64,000 bases of DNA from Solirhodobacter olei (GCF_004010155.1 NZ_RRYH01000015.1:124001-188000), one strand, 5' to 3'. Shown: positions 1-8,553, counted from the first letter of the stretch. Made by a program: numbers and translations. Notes: generated by a model not told the origin, from the letters alone.

Positions 1-913
1 CCGTCAGGTCGTCGACCGAAAGAAGCGGATCCGCCTTCGGGGCGGGCACGGGCGCCGCCGGCGCCTGGGCCCCGACGCGGATGCGCGGAACGGCGGCCAG
101 CAGCTCTCGCGTATAGGGTTGGGAGGGTTCGCGGAACAGGCTGCGGATGTTGTTCTGCTCGACCATCTTTCCGTCGCGCAGGATGATCACGCGGTCGGCC
201 GTTTCGGCGACGACGCCCATGTCGTGGGTGATCAGGATGATCGCAGTGCCCATTTCCTGCTGCAGATCCTTCAGCAGCTGCAGGATCTGCGCCTGCACGG
301 TCACGTCGAGCGCGGTTGTCGGCTCGTCCGCGATCAGCACGTCGGGCTTGAGGGCGAGCGCCATGGCAATCATGACCCGCTGGCGCATGCCGCCGGAAAG
401 CTCGTGGGGATATTGCGTCAGGCGGCTGGCCGCCTCGGGGATACGGACGGCCTCGAGCGCCTCGATCGCGCGGGCGCGGGCGGCGGCGCGGCCGAGCGGC
501 TCATGCGCCTGGATCGCCTCGATAAGCTGGCGGCCGATGGTCAGGACCGGGTTCAGCGAGGTCATCGGCTCCTGGAAGATCATCGCGATCCGGCTGCCGC
601 GGATCTGGCGCATCCGCCCCTCGCCCAGCTGGGCGAGGTCGATGTCGCCCAGCATCACCGAGCCGGCGGAGATCTTTGCGGCGGGCCTGGGCAGGAGGCC
701 CATGATCGCGAGCGATGTCATCGACTTGCCGGAGCCGGATTCGCCGGCGAGCGCCAGCGTCTCGCCGCGGCGCAGCTCGAAGCTGAGGCCGGAGACGACC
801 GGCCTCGGCCCGTCCTCGCTGCCGACGACGACGGTCAGCCCGCTGACGGACAGGACGGGGGGATCAGCCGGCATCGCGATGCCGGCTGAAGCGCTGGACT
901 GTGGCTGGTTCAT
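1..913 (-). CDS. Dipeptide/oligopeptide ABC transporter ATPase, double-domain (partial, C-terminus off the left edge)
   Basis: This ATPase energises the permeases encoded upstream (3517-5318). The first 304 codons are visible. Walker A is GESGSGKS near residue 48, the ABC signature is LSGGMRQRV, Walker B is LIADEPTTALD, and the switch His lies in ILITHDMG. After the first domain an Ala/Pro-rich linker (PAPKADP) leads into LLSVDDLT, the usual opening of a second ABC domain. I therefore infer a fused DppD-DppF type protein whose second half lies beyond base 1. The ATG at 913 overlaps the stop of the amidase gene (ATGA), so translation is coupled. Family assignment is secure; the substrate is inferred from the operon to be an amide or small peptide. 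Confidence 0.9.
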   Translation of the reverse strand, partial: MNQPQSSASAGIAMPADPPVLSVSGLTVVVGSEDGPRPVVSGLSFELRRGETLALAGESGSGKSMTSLAIMGLLPRPAAKISAGSVMLGDIDLAQLGEGRMRQIRGSRIAMIFQEPMTSLNPVLTIGRQLIEAIQAHEPLGRAAARARAIEALEAVRIPEAASRLTQYPHELSGGMRQRVMIAMALALKPDVLIADEPTTALDVTVQAQILQLLKDLQQEMGTAIILITHDMGVVAETADRVIILRDGKMVEQNNIRSLFREPSQPYTRELLAAVPRIRVGAQAPAAPVPAPKADPLLSVDDLT

Positions 914-1854
914 TCAAACACACAGCGTGGAAAGTAGAACGAGACGACCCAGTTCGGCATGTCGACGATCTCGCTGATGCGCAGGTCGCCGCAGACGGAG
1001 CAGAGCATATAGGCCTCCACCGGCGCGATGTTGTAGCGCCCGGCGAGCAGGTCGACCATTTGCGAGACCGCCGCCTTCGCCCCGGCCATCAGGTCGGCGC
1101 CGACGCCGGTGGTGACCTCGTAGCCCTTCGCGTCGAGGTGGCGCGTGACCGGCCCCGGCGTGGTGAAGCGCGGCATGGCGAGGTTCGCCTGCTTCTCCAG
1201 CTCGAAAGTCAGCACCGCGTTCATCGGGCTTTCGATCGCGGTCCCGCAGACTTCGCCATCGCCCTGGGCGGCATGCGTGTCGCCCACCGAGAAGAGCGCG
1301 CCCGCCACCTCGACCGGCAGATAGAGGACCGTGCCGGCGGAGAGATCGCGGATGTCGAGATTGCCGCCCACCCGGCGCGGGGGGACCACCGAATGCAGCC
1401 CCGGCTCCGCCAGCGCATTGCCGATGGTGCCGGCGAACGCCTTCAGCGGAACCCGCGCGTTCTTTCCGAAGAGCGCGGGCTCCATGGACCCCTTGTCATA
1501 GGACCAGATGTTCAGCGCCGGATCCTTGAAGTCATCGGCCAGAAGGCCGAAGCCCGGAATGTTCGCGGTCCAGCCGAAGCCGGAGGGCTTGAACTCCTCG
1601 ATGGTGATCTTCAGCGCGTCGCCGGGCTCCGCGCCATCGACGAAGATCGGCCCGGTGACCGGGTTGATCTTGTCGAAGGACAGCGTCGCGATATCGGCGG
1701 CTGTGCTTTTCGCGGTCAGCTGGCCGCCCGAGGAATCCACGCATTCGAACTCGACCGTGGTGCCGGGCGCAATGCGCCCGGCAGGTTCGATCGAATTGTC
1801 CCAGCCGAAGTGATGATGGTGGCTGTGGATCGTGTAGTCACACTTAGTGCACAT
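910..1854 (-). CDS. Acetamidase/formamidase family amidohydrolase
   Basis: 314 aa, the normal length for the FmdA/AmdA family, which hydrolyses formamide, acetamide or related short amides to ammonia and the acid in the cytoplasm. Family-like stretches include the His-rich N-terminus (HSHHHHFGWDNS), GDALKITI and the acidic/Gly-rich GDTHAAQGDGEVCGTAIE region. It lies inside an operon with an AmiC-like sensor, an ANTAR regulator and a peptide-type transporter, which fits induction by amides. Its ATG overlaps the end of the binding-protein gene by 11 bases, and its stop overlaps the start of the ATPase gene. The true substrate cannot be read from sequence. Confidence 0.9.
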   Translation of the reverse strand: MCTKCDYTIHSHHHHFGWDNSIEPAGRIAPGTTVEFECVDSSGGQLTAKSTAADIATLSFDKINPVTGPIFVDGAEPGDALKITIEEFKPSGFGWTANIPGFGLLADDFKDPALNIWSYDKGSMEPALFGKNARVPLKAFAGTIGNALAEPGLHSVVPPRRVGGNLDIRDLSAGTVLYLPVEVAGALFSVGDTHAAQGDGEVCGTAIESPMNAVLTFELEKQANLAMPRFTTPGPVTRHLDAKGYEVTTGVGADLMAGAKAAVSQMVDLLAGRYNIAPVEAYMLCSVCGDLRISEIVDMPNWVVSFYFPRCVFE

Positions 1855-3478
1855 TCTTCACCCAGATATTGTTGTAGTTCACCGGGATGTTGATCGGGTC
1901 GGCGTAGAGGGCGTCCGGCCCGGCCATGCGGTCGGAGCGCATCGTGTAGTGCTTCTCGTGGAAGACCGAGACCCAGGGCGCTTCCTTCACGACCTTGGCG
2001 TAGATCTCGCCCCACATCTTGTTGCGCTCGGCCTGCTGATCGGGGGCGACCAGCGCGTCCGCCTTCTTGGCCTGCGCGTCCAGCGCCTTGTCGCAGAACT
2101 TCGCCCAGTTCCAGCCGCCGGGCACCGCGCCCTCGCAGCTCAGGATCGGCCAGTAGAAGTCCGACGGATCGGGGTAATCGGCAATCCAGGCCATGCCACC
2201 GGACCAGATCATCGGCACGCCCTTGTCGGAACCGCCGGCCGAGATCACGTTGGCCTGGTCGAGCGACTTGATCGCGGCCTTGATGCCGACGTTCGACAGA
2301 TCCTGCTGGATCGCCTGAGCGATGCGCGGGTTCGGATCGGTGTTGTAGACGTAGAGCTCGGTCGAGAAGCCCTTCGGATAGCCGGCCTCGGCCAGGAGCT
2401 TCTTGGCACCTGCCGGGTCGAACTTGTAGCCCTGGATGTCCTTGTTGTAGCCCGGCATCAGCGGCGGCAGCGGCTCTTTCGCCGGGATGGCGCGGCCGTT
2501 GATGATCTGGATGATCCGCTTCTTGTTGATCGCCATGTTCACGGCCTGGCGCACCTTCACGTTGTTGAAGGGCTTCTCGGTCGTGTTCATCGTGATGTAG
2601 CCGGTCTGAAGCTGTTCGCCCTCGACGATGTTCTTCCGCGTCTTCGGGTCCTTCATCACTTCAAGGAACTTGGCCGGCGGGATGCCGTCACCGGCGATGT
2701 CGATCTCGCCCCGCTGCAGGCGGAGAAGCGCGACGATCGGGGCCTGGCCGAATTCGAAGGTGATCTGGTCGAGATGCGGCAGACCCTTCTGCCAGTAATC
2801 CGGGTTGCGGACGAAGACGAGCTTCTGGCCGACGTCCCACTGCTTCATCTCGAAGGCGCCGCTGCCGACCGGGTGGTGGCCGAAGTCGGCGCCCCATTTC
2901 TCGACGGCTTCCTTCGGCACGACGAAGGAGAAGTTCAGCGCCATCTTCTGCAGGAAGGCGGCGTCGGGCTGCGACAGGTCGATCTCTACCGTTTTCGGGT
3001 CGAGGACCTTCACGCCGGACAGCTCTGTCGCCTTGCCGGCGGCGACCTGGTCATAGCCGACGATGGTGGAGAAGAAGCTTGCCCCCGGGCTTTGCGTCTT
3101 CGGGTTCACCACGCGGTCGAGCGAGTATTTCACGTCCTCGGCGGTGATGGCGCGGCCGTTGGAGAACTTGATCCCGTCGCGCAGGGTGAAGGTGTAGGTC
3201 TTGCCGTCGGCGGAGATCTTGTAGCTCTTGGCGAGGTCCGGCTCGAGCTGGGTGGTGCCCGGCTTGTAGGTCATCAGCCCGTCGAAGAGGCTCTTGATCA
3301 TCGACCAGTTCTGCCAGTCGTAGCCGATGGCCGGGTCGAGCGTGGCGACGTCGTTCGAGAAGGTGACGGTGATGTCGCCCCCCTGCTGCGGCGTGCCGTC
3401 GTCTGCCAGCACGGTGCTCGGCATGGCCGTCATCCCGAGCAGTGCTGCAGCAATCCCTGTTGTCAGTATTTTCTTCAT
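1844..3478 (-). CDS. Extracellular solute-binding protein of a dipeptide-type ABC transporter (SBP family 5)
   Basis: 544 aa. The ATG at 3478 is preceded by GGAGG eight bases upstream. It opens with a Sec signal peptide (MKKILTTGIAAALLGM, cleavage expected after STVLA near residue 25). The mature protein has family-5 features: an N-terminal TLDPAIGYDWQ segment, YTFTLRDGIKFSNGRAITAEDVKYSLDR, and an interior VRQAVNMAINK segment. It is periplasmic and delivers substrate to the permeases at 3517-5318. The gene sits between the permease and amidase genes, so the ligand may be an amide or amidated peptide; that is inference. Confidence 0.92.
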   Translation of the reverse strand: MKKILTTGIAAALLGMTAMPSTVLADDGTPQQGGDITVTFSNDVATLDPAIGYDWQNWSMIKSLFDGLMTYKPGTTQLEPDLAKSYKISADGKTYTFTLRDGIKFSNGRAITAEDVKYSLDRVVNPKTQSPGASFFSTIVGYDQVAAGKATELSGVKVLDPKTVEIDLSQPDAAFLQKMALNFSFVVPKEAVEKWGADFGHHPVGSGAFEMKQWDVGQKLVFVRNPDYWQKGLPHLDQITFEFGQAPIVALLRLQRGEIDIAGDGIPPAKFLEVMKDPKTRKNIVEGEQLQTGYITMNTTEKPFNNVKVRQAVNMAINKKRIIQIINGRAIPAKEPLPPLMPGYNKDIQGYKFDPAGAKKLLAEAGYPKGFSTELYVYNTDPNPRIAQAIQQDLSNVGIKAAIKSLDQANVISAGGSDKGVPMIWSGGMAWIADYPDPSDFYWPILSCEGAVPGGWNWAKFCDKALDAQAKKADALVAPDQQAERNKMWGEIYAKVVKEAPWVSVFHEKHYTMRSDRMAGPDALYADPINIPVNYNNIWVKNVH

Positions 3479-3516
3479 TGCTTGCCTCCGTTTGGAAAGC
3501 GGTGGGTTGAAACCTG

Positions 3517-4437
3517 TCACTTGAGCTTGATCCGGGGATCTATGAAGGGCGCGATCAGGTCGGCGAGAAGGTTGCCCAGCACGATGGCGACCGCGGATAC
3601 CAGGGTGACGCCCATGATGATCGGCGTGTCGACGCGCTGGATCGCCTGCCAGGCGAGCTGGCCGATTCCGGGCCAGCCGAAGACGCTTTCGACCACGACG
3701 ATGCCGGACATGAAGAGGCCGATGTCGATGCCGACCATGGCGACGATGGGCAGGATCGCGTTTGGCAGAGCGTGGCGGAACAGGATGGCGGCGCGCTTCA
3801 GCCCCTTGGCCCGGGCGGTGCGGATGAAGTCCTGCCGGAGCACGTCGATCATCGAGGACCGCATCATCCGCGAATACCAGCCCGCCCCGAGGATCCCGAG
3901 CGTCACCGAGGGCAGCACGAGGTTCGAGAAATGGCCGTAGCCGCCGATCGGGAACCACGCGAGCTGCACGGCGAAGACGTAGAGGAGCAGAAGGCCCACG
4001 ACGAACTGCGGCGCGGAAACCCCGACGAAGGAGACGACCATCAGCGCCTGGTCGGTCTTGGTTCCGCGGCGCAGGGCCGCGAAAAGCCCCATGGTCAGCC
4101 CCATGGAGAGCTCGCAGAAGATCGAGCCGACCATCAGAAGGAGCGTCGCGGGCAGCCGCGCCGCGATGAGCGATCCGACCTCGGTCCGCTGCAGGTAGGA
4201 CCGGCCGAGATCCCCGTGCAGCAGCCGCACCAGGTAGCGCCAGTACTGCACGATGAACGGCTGATCGAGGCCAAGCTCCCTGCGGATATTCGCGATCATC
4301 TGCGGACTGGCGTTGCGGCCGGCGATCTGGCGTACCGGGTCTGCCGGCAGCAGGTAGAGCAGCGCGAAGGTGACGAGGGACACGCCGAAAAGGATGAGGA
4401 TCGACTGCACGATCCGCTTCGCAAGATAGGCGATCAT
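3517..4437 (-). CDS. ABC transporter permease, DppB type
   Basis: 306 aa inner-membrane permease of the BPD_transp_1 family. The N-terminus has the DppB signature: a first membrane helix (RIVQSILILFGVSLVTFALLYL) and then LPADPVRQIAGRNASPQMI and IRRELGLDQPFIVQYW. The coupling loop that contacts the ATPase is visible as FIRTARAKGLKRAAILFRHALPNAILP. Its ATG at 4437 overlaps the stop of the DppC-type gene (ATGA). It partners the permease at 4434-5318 to form the heterodimeric channel. Confidence 0.93.
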   Translation of the reverse strand: MIAYLAKRIVQSILILFGVSLVTFALLYLLPADPVRQIAGRNASPQMIANIRRELGLDQPFIVQYWRYLVRLLHGDLGRSYLQRTEVGSLIAARLPATLLLMVGSIFCELSMGLTMGLFAALRRGTKTDQALMVVSFVGVSAPQFVVGLLLLYVFAVQLAWFPIGGYGHFSNLVLPSVTLGILGAGWYSRMMRSSMIDVLRQDFIRTARAKGLKRAAILFRHALPNAILPIVAMVGIDIGLFMSGIVVVESVFGWPGIGQLAWQAIQRVDTPIIMGVTLVSAVAIVLGNLLADLIAPFIDPRIKLK

Positions 4438-5318
4438 TTCAGATGCCCCCGCTGTGTCGGGTCAAGAACATCGCGCAGCGCGTCTCCCACCAAGTTGAAG
4501 GCAAGCGCGAGCAGCAGGATCGCCACGCCGGGGAAGAAGACGAGCCAGGGCGCCGACTGGAAGTAGGTCTGGTTCTCGAAGATGATGTTGCCCCAGGAGG
4601 GGGTCGGCGGCTGCACCCCGACGCCGAGGAAGCTGAGCGTCGCCTCCAGCAGCACGGTCGTCGAAATGCCCAGCGTTCCCCAGACGATGATCGTGGGGAA
4701 GAGATGCGGCAGGATGTGGCGGGTCAGGATCCGCCCTGCCCCGGCGCCGATCGAGCGCTCGGCCTCGATGAACTCGCGTTCGGCCAGCGAGCGGGTCTCG
4801 GTGAAGATCACGCGGGCAATCTGCACCCAGTTCACCAGCGCGATCACCATGGCGACGATCCAGAGGCTGGGCGTGAAGACGGCGGCCAGGCTGATGGCGA
4901 GGAGCAGCGCGGGAAAGGCCATCATCAGGTCGGTGAAGCGCATCAGGATCGTGGCGACCCAGCCGCGGTAGAACCCGGCCAGCACGCCCACGAGCGTTCC
5001 GATGAAGAGAGAGATGCCGTTCGCCACGATGCCGATGATCAGCGAGGTCCGCGCCCCGAAGAGGATCCGCGTCAGAAGGTCCCGCCCGAGAAGATCGGTG
5101 CCGAGCAGGAATTTGGCGTTCGGGGCAAGCGGGGCGCCCTGAAGCGTCAGCCCGTCGAACATCTGATCGTCCGGACCGTAGGGCGTCAGGTAGGGCGCGA
5201 AGACCGCGCCCAGCACCACCAGCGCGATGATCGCCAGGCCGAAGATCGCCAGCGGGCGGGACAGAAGCCGCGAGATCGCTCCGCGCTCGCGCTTGGGGGT
5301 ATCTGCAGCGGCGGTCAC
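4434..5318 (-). CDS. ABC transporter permease, DppC type (GTG start)
   Basis: 294 aa. I chose the GTG at 5318 because it overlaps the stop of the upstream ANTAR gene (GTGA) and yields a normal-length DppC protein; a longer reading would run through the regulator gene. Features: one N-terminal membrane helix (LAIFGLAIIALVVLGAVFAPYL), the LLGTDLLGRDLLTRILFGARTS segment typical of DppC, and the coupling loop REFIEAERSIGAGAGRILTRHILPH. It is an inner-membrane partner of the DppB-type protein. Confidence 0.93.
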   Translation of the reverse strand: MTAAADTPKRERGAISRLLSRPLAIFGLAIIALVVLGAVFAPYLTPYGPDDQMFDGLTLQGAPLAPNAKFLLGTDLLGRDLLTRILFGARTSLIIGIVANGISLFIGTLVGVLAGFYRGWVATILMRFTDLMMAFPALLLAISLAAVFTPSLWIVAMVIALVNWVQIARVIFTETRSLAEREFIEAERSIGAGAGRILTRHILPHLFPTIIVWGTLGISTTVLLEATLSFLGVGVQPPTPSWGNIIFENQTYFQSAPWLVFFPGVAILLLALAFNLVGDALRDVLDPTQRGHLK

Positions 5319-5920
5319 TTGGTCACCTGGCGGTCGGCCCGCTCCATATCTGTTTCGCGATAGGCAAGCACGCGTTGGGCCGCCTCCTCCATCGTCAGGC
5401 GGCTGTCCATGGCGAGGCTGCGCAACCGGGCGAAGCCCGCCTCCTGGCTGCCGCCGGCCTGCGCCAGGGCCGCGACCGCCCGCACGATCGTCTCGCGCTG
5501 GGAAATCCGCTCGCGAAGGCTCGCGACCTTCGCCTCCAGCGCCTTGTTCTGTTCGAAGGTCTGCCGCGCGATCAGCAGCGAGGAATAGACCCCGGCACTG
5601 CCGACCGGCTTCAGCAGCTGCGCATTGGCGGAGTGCGAGAGCGCCCATTCGATGCGCCCGGGCGCTTCCGAGCCGATAAGCGCGATCGTCGGCATAGGGG
5701 CCGCGCCGGGCTTCCACGGAAACTGGTCGTCGAAGCCCATGTCGGCGTCGAAGAACAGGAAATCGGCCCGGACGGCGCTTGCGGGCACCTCCGGCCAGGC
5801 CTGCTCGGCGGTCAGGCCGATCGCGGTCAGCTGCCGCGCCAGCGCCTCCACCACGTCGTGCGGCCGGTGCAGGATGACGGCATGCGCGCCGCCGAGGATC
5901 GGGATGCGCCGCGCCGTCAT
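5315..5920 (-). CDS. ANTAR-domain antitermination regulator (AmiR/NasT type)
   Basis: 201 aa. The N-terminal two-thirds is a receiver-like domain without the usual phospho-acceptor pattern (pseudoreceiver, as in AmiR). A Leu-rich coiled coil follows (EQNKALEAKVASLRERISQRE). The C-terminus is an ANTAR RNA-binding three-helix domain: AVAALAQAGGSQEAGFARLR, then SLAMDSRLTMEEAAQRVL. ANTAR proteins bind paired RNA hairpins and prevent transcription termination. The sensor gene directly upstream (ATGA overlap) and a terminator in the operon leader at 7043-7089 complete an AmiC/AmiR-like circuit. Confidence 0.9.
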   Translation of the reverse strand: MTARRIPILGGAHAVILHRPHDVVEALARQLTAIGLTAEQAWPEVPASAVRADFLFFDADMGFDDQFPWKPGAAPMPTIALIGSEAPGRIEWALSHSANAQLLKPVGSAGVYSSLLIARQTFEQNKALEAKVASLRERISQRETIVRAVAALAQAGGSQEAGFARLRSLAMDSRLTMEEAAQRVLAYRETDMERADRQVTK

Positions 5921-7017
5921 GACACCACCCGAAGGCCCGGGCGCCCGAATGCCGTCATCGGATCGTAGCGTGAGAGATAGGGATCCGGGGCGAGGCAGGC
6001 GGCAGACTCCTCCACCACATCGAAACGGCCATCGTGGATGCGGGCGATCCGCACCGGCAGATGGGCGTGCCGCGTCGCCGGGTCGATCGCGATCTGGCCG
6101 AGGGGCGTCCGGAACCGCCGGCCGGCGAAATCCATCGCGCCGCCCGCGGGGGTCTCGCCGTCGAGCATCTCTGCCAGGATCGAGACGGCGCTGTAGGCGG
6201 AAGCCATGAAGGAGGAGTCGAGGCCCTCGTCCTTGCCGCCCGGCACCCCGTCGAAATAGGGGCCAACGGAGAGGTGGCCCTCTCCATTCCCGCCGATCGC
6301 GGGCAGCTCTGCCTCGGAGATGTTGCAGCTGATCAGCGGGCAGGTGCCGGGCTGGAACCACGGATCCTGCCGGCCAAGCTCGGCATAGGCGCGCAGGAAG
6401 GCGTAGGAGGTGGCGCCCACGAAGTTGTTGAGGATGAAATTGGGGCGCTGGATGCGGATGTCCTCGACAATGCGCCCGACATCCTCGTCGCCCATCGCCA
6501 GGTACCGTTCCCCCAGCACGGTGCCGCCCGCGTCCCCGATCAGGTCGCGCGCGATGCGGTTGGTCTCCCACCCCCAGATGTAGTTGGAGCCGACCAGAAA
6601 GGCGCGCGACCCGAAGCGCGGCACGACATAGGCCAGCAGTGGCAGGATGTGCTGGTTCGGGCAGGCGTGCATGTAGACGACGTTCTCGCTCGCCTCGAAC
6701 CCTTCATAGGGGGCCGGATACCAGAGCATCCCGCCGTGCTTCTCGAGCGCGGGGATGACTTCCTTCCGGCTCCAGGAGGTGATGCAGCCGATGATGTGGC
6801 GGGCCCCGGTGTCGCGCAGAATGTCCTCGGCCAGAGGCGCGTAGCGGTCGACGTTGCCGCCCGGATCCCGCTCTACCGGCACGATCTCGATCCGGGCATC
6901 CGGCCGGGCGTTGACCCGCTCGATGGCCTTCAGCGCACCCGCCCGGCAGCTTTCGGAAATGAGCGCGTAGGTCCCGGATCGCGAAAACAGCAATCCAACT
7001 TCGATGCGCTTAACCAT
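5917..7017 (-). CDS. AmiC-like amide-sensing periplasmic-binding-fold protein
   Basis: 366 aa. The ATG at 7017 gives MVKRIEVGLLFSRSGTYALI, which aligns with the start of AmiC/UrtA proteins; no signal peptide is present, so it is cytoplasmic like AmiC and probably holds the ANTAR protein inactive until an amide binds. Two-lobed binding-fold landmarks include RHIIGCITSWSRKEVIPALE, LWYPAPYEGFE, SNYIWGWETNR and NFVGATSYAFL. It is the first gene of the operon, 26 bases past a leader terminator, and overlaps the regulator gene by ATGA. A transport-type urea/amide binding protein is unlikely because the export signal is missing. Confidence 0.88.
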   Translation of the reverse strand: MVKRIEVGLLFSRSGTYALISESCRAGALKAIERVNARPDARIEIVPVERDPGGNVDRYAPLAEDILRDTGARHIIGCITSWSRKEVIPALEKHGGMLWYPAPYEGFEASENVVYMHACPNQHILPLLAYVVPRFGSRAFLVGSNYIWGWETNRIARDLIGDAGGTVLGERYLAMGDEDVGRIVEDIRIQRPNFILNNFVGATSYAFLRAYAELGRQDPWFQPGTCPLISCNISEAELPAIGGNGEGHLSVGPYFDGVPGGKDEGLDSSFMASAYSAVSILAEMLDGETPAGGAMDFAGRRFRTPLGQIAIDPATRHAHLPVRIARIHDGRFDVVEESAACLAPDPYLSRYDPMTAFGRPGLRVVS

Positions 7018-7042
7018 GAGCAGTCGCCCCACGTCAGAAAAT

Positions 7043-7089
7043 AAAAAAGCCCGCAGAAGCACCATCTGATCGACAGCGCTTAAGCGGGC
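7043..7089 (-). terminator. Leader intrinsic terminator ahead of the amide operon
   Basis: On the minus strand GCCCGC (7089-7084) pairs with GCGGGC (7054-7049). An inner stem AAGCGC/GTGCTT closes a 13-base loop, and TTTTTTATTTT follows. It lies between any upstream promoter and the first gene, which is the classical position for an antitermination-controlled attenuator. The ANTAR protein encoded downstream is the obvious candidate to control it. Confidence 0.8.
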
Positions 7090-7111
7090 GTTCTTGCCAG
7101 TGGCCACTCTG

Positions 7112-7129
7112 AGCCTTTGGGGTAAGGCT
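7112..7129 (-). promoter_or_regulatory. Hairpin with six-base loop, candidate ANTAR RNA target
   Basis: Minus strand AGCCTT, loop ACCCCA, AAGGCT: a perfect 6-bp stem with a hexaloop, the geometry ANTAR domains recognise. Loop position 1 is A as expected, but position 4 is C rather than the usual G. A second, very weak hexaloop hairpin (GGC-AAGAAC-GCC, 7098-7087) overlaps the 5' arm of the terminator, so the two could be mutually exclusive. A TTGACA at 7152-7147 has its matching -10 position on top of the first hairpin, so I do not assign it as the promoter. Confidence 0.45.
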
Positions 7130-7280
7130 ATTCACACGTCGTTGATTGTCAAGCCCATTGGGACGGCGGCGGCCCCTCCCACGCAATAAATTCCCCCGGC
7201 AGGAGGGGGTGAGCTTAATTTTCTTGCAAACGGTCCTGCCGGACGTTCCTGCCAGACGGCCCCGCGCTGCCGGTTCCCTT

Positions 7281-7319
7281 GGGGCACGGGGGGGCACGGG
7301 GGGGAAGGGGGGGCACGGG
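7281..7319 (+). repeat. G-rich 10-bp tandem repeat
   Basis: Four units: GGGGCACGGG twice, then GGGGAAGGGG and GGGCACGGG. The run sits in the region between the divergent amide operon and the dehydrogenase gene at 7471. Several runs of three or more G on the plus strand make quadruplex formation possible. No protein is encoded in the surrounding 7130-7470 stretch. Confidence 0.75.
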
Positions 7320-7470
7320 CAATGCGCCCATCCGCCCGGCAGAATTCGGCGGTTTGACACCGGAGCGGGCAATCTGCCGGGGGATTTCGTCAGCCATGCC
7401 CATCACTCTGCACGGCAGAATGCGCCGGGGCCACGCAGGGGCGATGGCCGGCAAGGAAAGGGAAAACCTC

Positions 7471-8553
7471 ATGTCTTTCAGCAGGATCGCCGTGCTTGGC
7501 CTGGGCAAGGTCGGGCATCTGGCCGCCGAGCTTCTGGCTGCCTCGGGCTTCGAGGTCACCGGGATCGACGCGCGCGCCGTGACGGAGGCGCCCTTCGCCA
7601 CGCGGGTCGCCAACCTGACGGAGGCGGAGGGCCTTCAGGACATTCTGTGGGGACAGGAGGCGGTGCTGTCCTGCCTGCCCTACAGCCTCAACACCGGGGT
7701 CGCGAGCGCGGCCCATGCGCTTGGCCTCCACTACTTCGACCTGACCGAGGACGTGCCGACGACGAAACATATCCGCCGCCTGGCCGCGACGGCGCGCGGC
7801 GTGATGGCACCGCAATGCGGTCTGGCGCCGGGTTTCGTCGGGATCGTCGGGGCCCATCTGGCCGGGCAGTTTGACAAGGTGCGGTCGATCCGGCTGCGCG
7901 TCGGGGCGCTGCCCCAGAACCCGACGGGGCTTCTGGGCTATGCCTTCAACTGGTCCCCCGAGGGCGTGGTCAACGAATACCTCAACGACTGCGAGGTGAT
8001 CGAGGAGGGCGTGCTTAAATCCGTCTCGGCGATGGAGTGGCTGGAGACCATCCATATCGACGGCATGCAGCTTGAGGCGTTCACGACCTCCGGCGGCCTT
8101 GGCACGATGTGCGAGACCTTCGCCGACCGGGTCGAGAACCTGGATTACAAGACGATGCGCTATCCGGGCCACGTCACGCTGATGAACTTCTTCTTCCACG
8201 AGCTGCTGATGCGCGAAAACCGGGCCGATGCGGGCAGGATCCTCACCCATGCCAAGCCGCCGGTGTCGGACGATGTGGTCTATCTGCATGTCGCCGTCGA
8301 GGGCTGGCGCGACGACCAGCTGGGCCGGGAGGAATTCGTGCGAGCCTACTACCCGCTCGAGATCGGCGGCAAATCCCGCACGGCGATTGCCTGGACGACC
8401 TCTGCCTCGGTTGCGGCGGTGATCGAGATGGTGCGCGATGGCAGGCTGCCGCAGCAGGGCTTCCTGAAGCAGGAAGAGATCCCGCTTGTGCCCTACCTGA
8501 AGACGCGCACCGGCAATTACTACGAGATCGGTCACCGCCGCCGGAATGGCTGA
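7471..8553 (+). CDS. Saccharopine dehydrogenase-like NAD(P)-binding oxidoreductase
   Basis: 360 aa. I start at the ATG at 7471, which has a purine-rich GGAAAGGG upstream and places the Rossmann dinucleotide motif (IAVLGLGKVGHLAAELL) at the very N-terminus; longer in-frame starts add low-complexity sequence translated from the G-rich repeat. The N-terminal Rossmann domain is followed by a saccharopine dehydrogenase C-terminal-like domain (CGLAPGFVGIVGAHLAGQF, FTTSGGLGTMCETF). Relatives act on lysine or related amino acids. The divergent amide operon and the downstream HisA paralogue give no firm clue to the substrate. Confidence 0.8.
   Translation: MSFSRIAVLGLGKVGHLAAELLAASGFEVTGIDARAVTEAPFATRVANLTEAEGLQDILWGQEAVLSCLPYSLNTGVASAAHALGLHYFDLTEDVPTTKHIRRLAATARGVMAPQCGLAPGFVGIVGAHLAGQFDKVRSIRLRVGALPQNPTGLLGYAFNWSPEGVVNEYLNDCEVIEEGVLKSVSAMEWLETIHIDGMQLEAFTTSGGLGTMCETFADRVENLDYKTMRYPGHVTLMNFFFHELLMRENRADAGRILTHAKPPVSDDVVYLHVAVEGWRDDQLGREEFVRAYYPLEIGGKSRTAIAWTTSASVAAVIEMVRDGRLPQQGFLKQEEIPLVPYLKTRTGNYYEIGHRRRNG

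Noticed and set aside
1847-3940. 697-codon plus-strand open frame over the binding-protein gene
   Set aside because: Antisense shadow of a well-supported SBP gene with GC-rich wobble; no protein family pattern.
7125-7152. Sigma-70 promoter from TTGACA (7152-7147) with TAGCCT (7130-7125) for the amide operon
   Set aside because: The -10 position overlaps the first leader hairpin, which would then not be transcribed intact; the match to TATAAT is also poor.
7281-7319. G-rich repeat considered as a CRISPR-like or VNTR array
   Set aside because: Units are 10 bp with no spacers and no cas genes in the window; listed only as a simple repeat. No CRISPR array was seen elsewhere.
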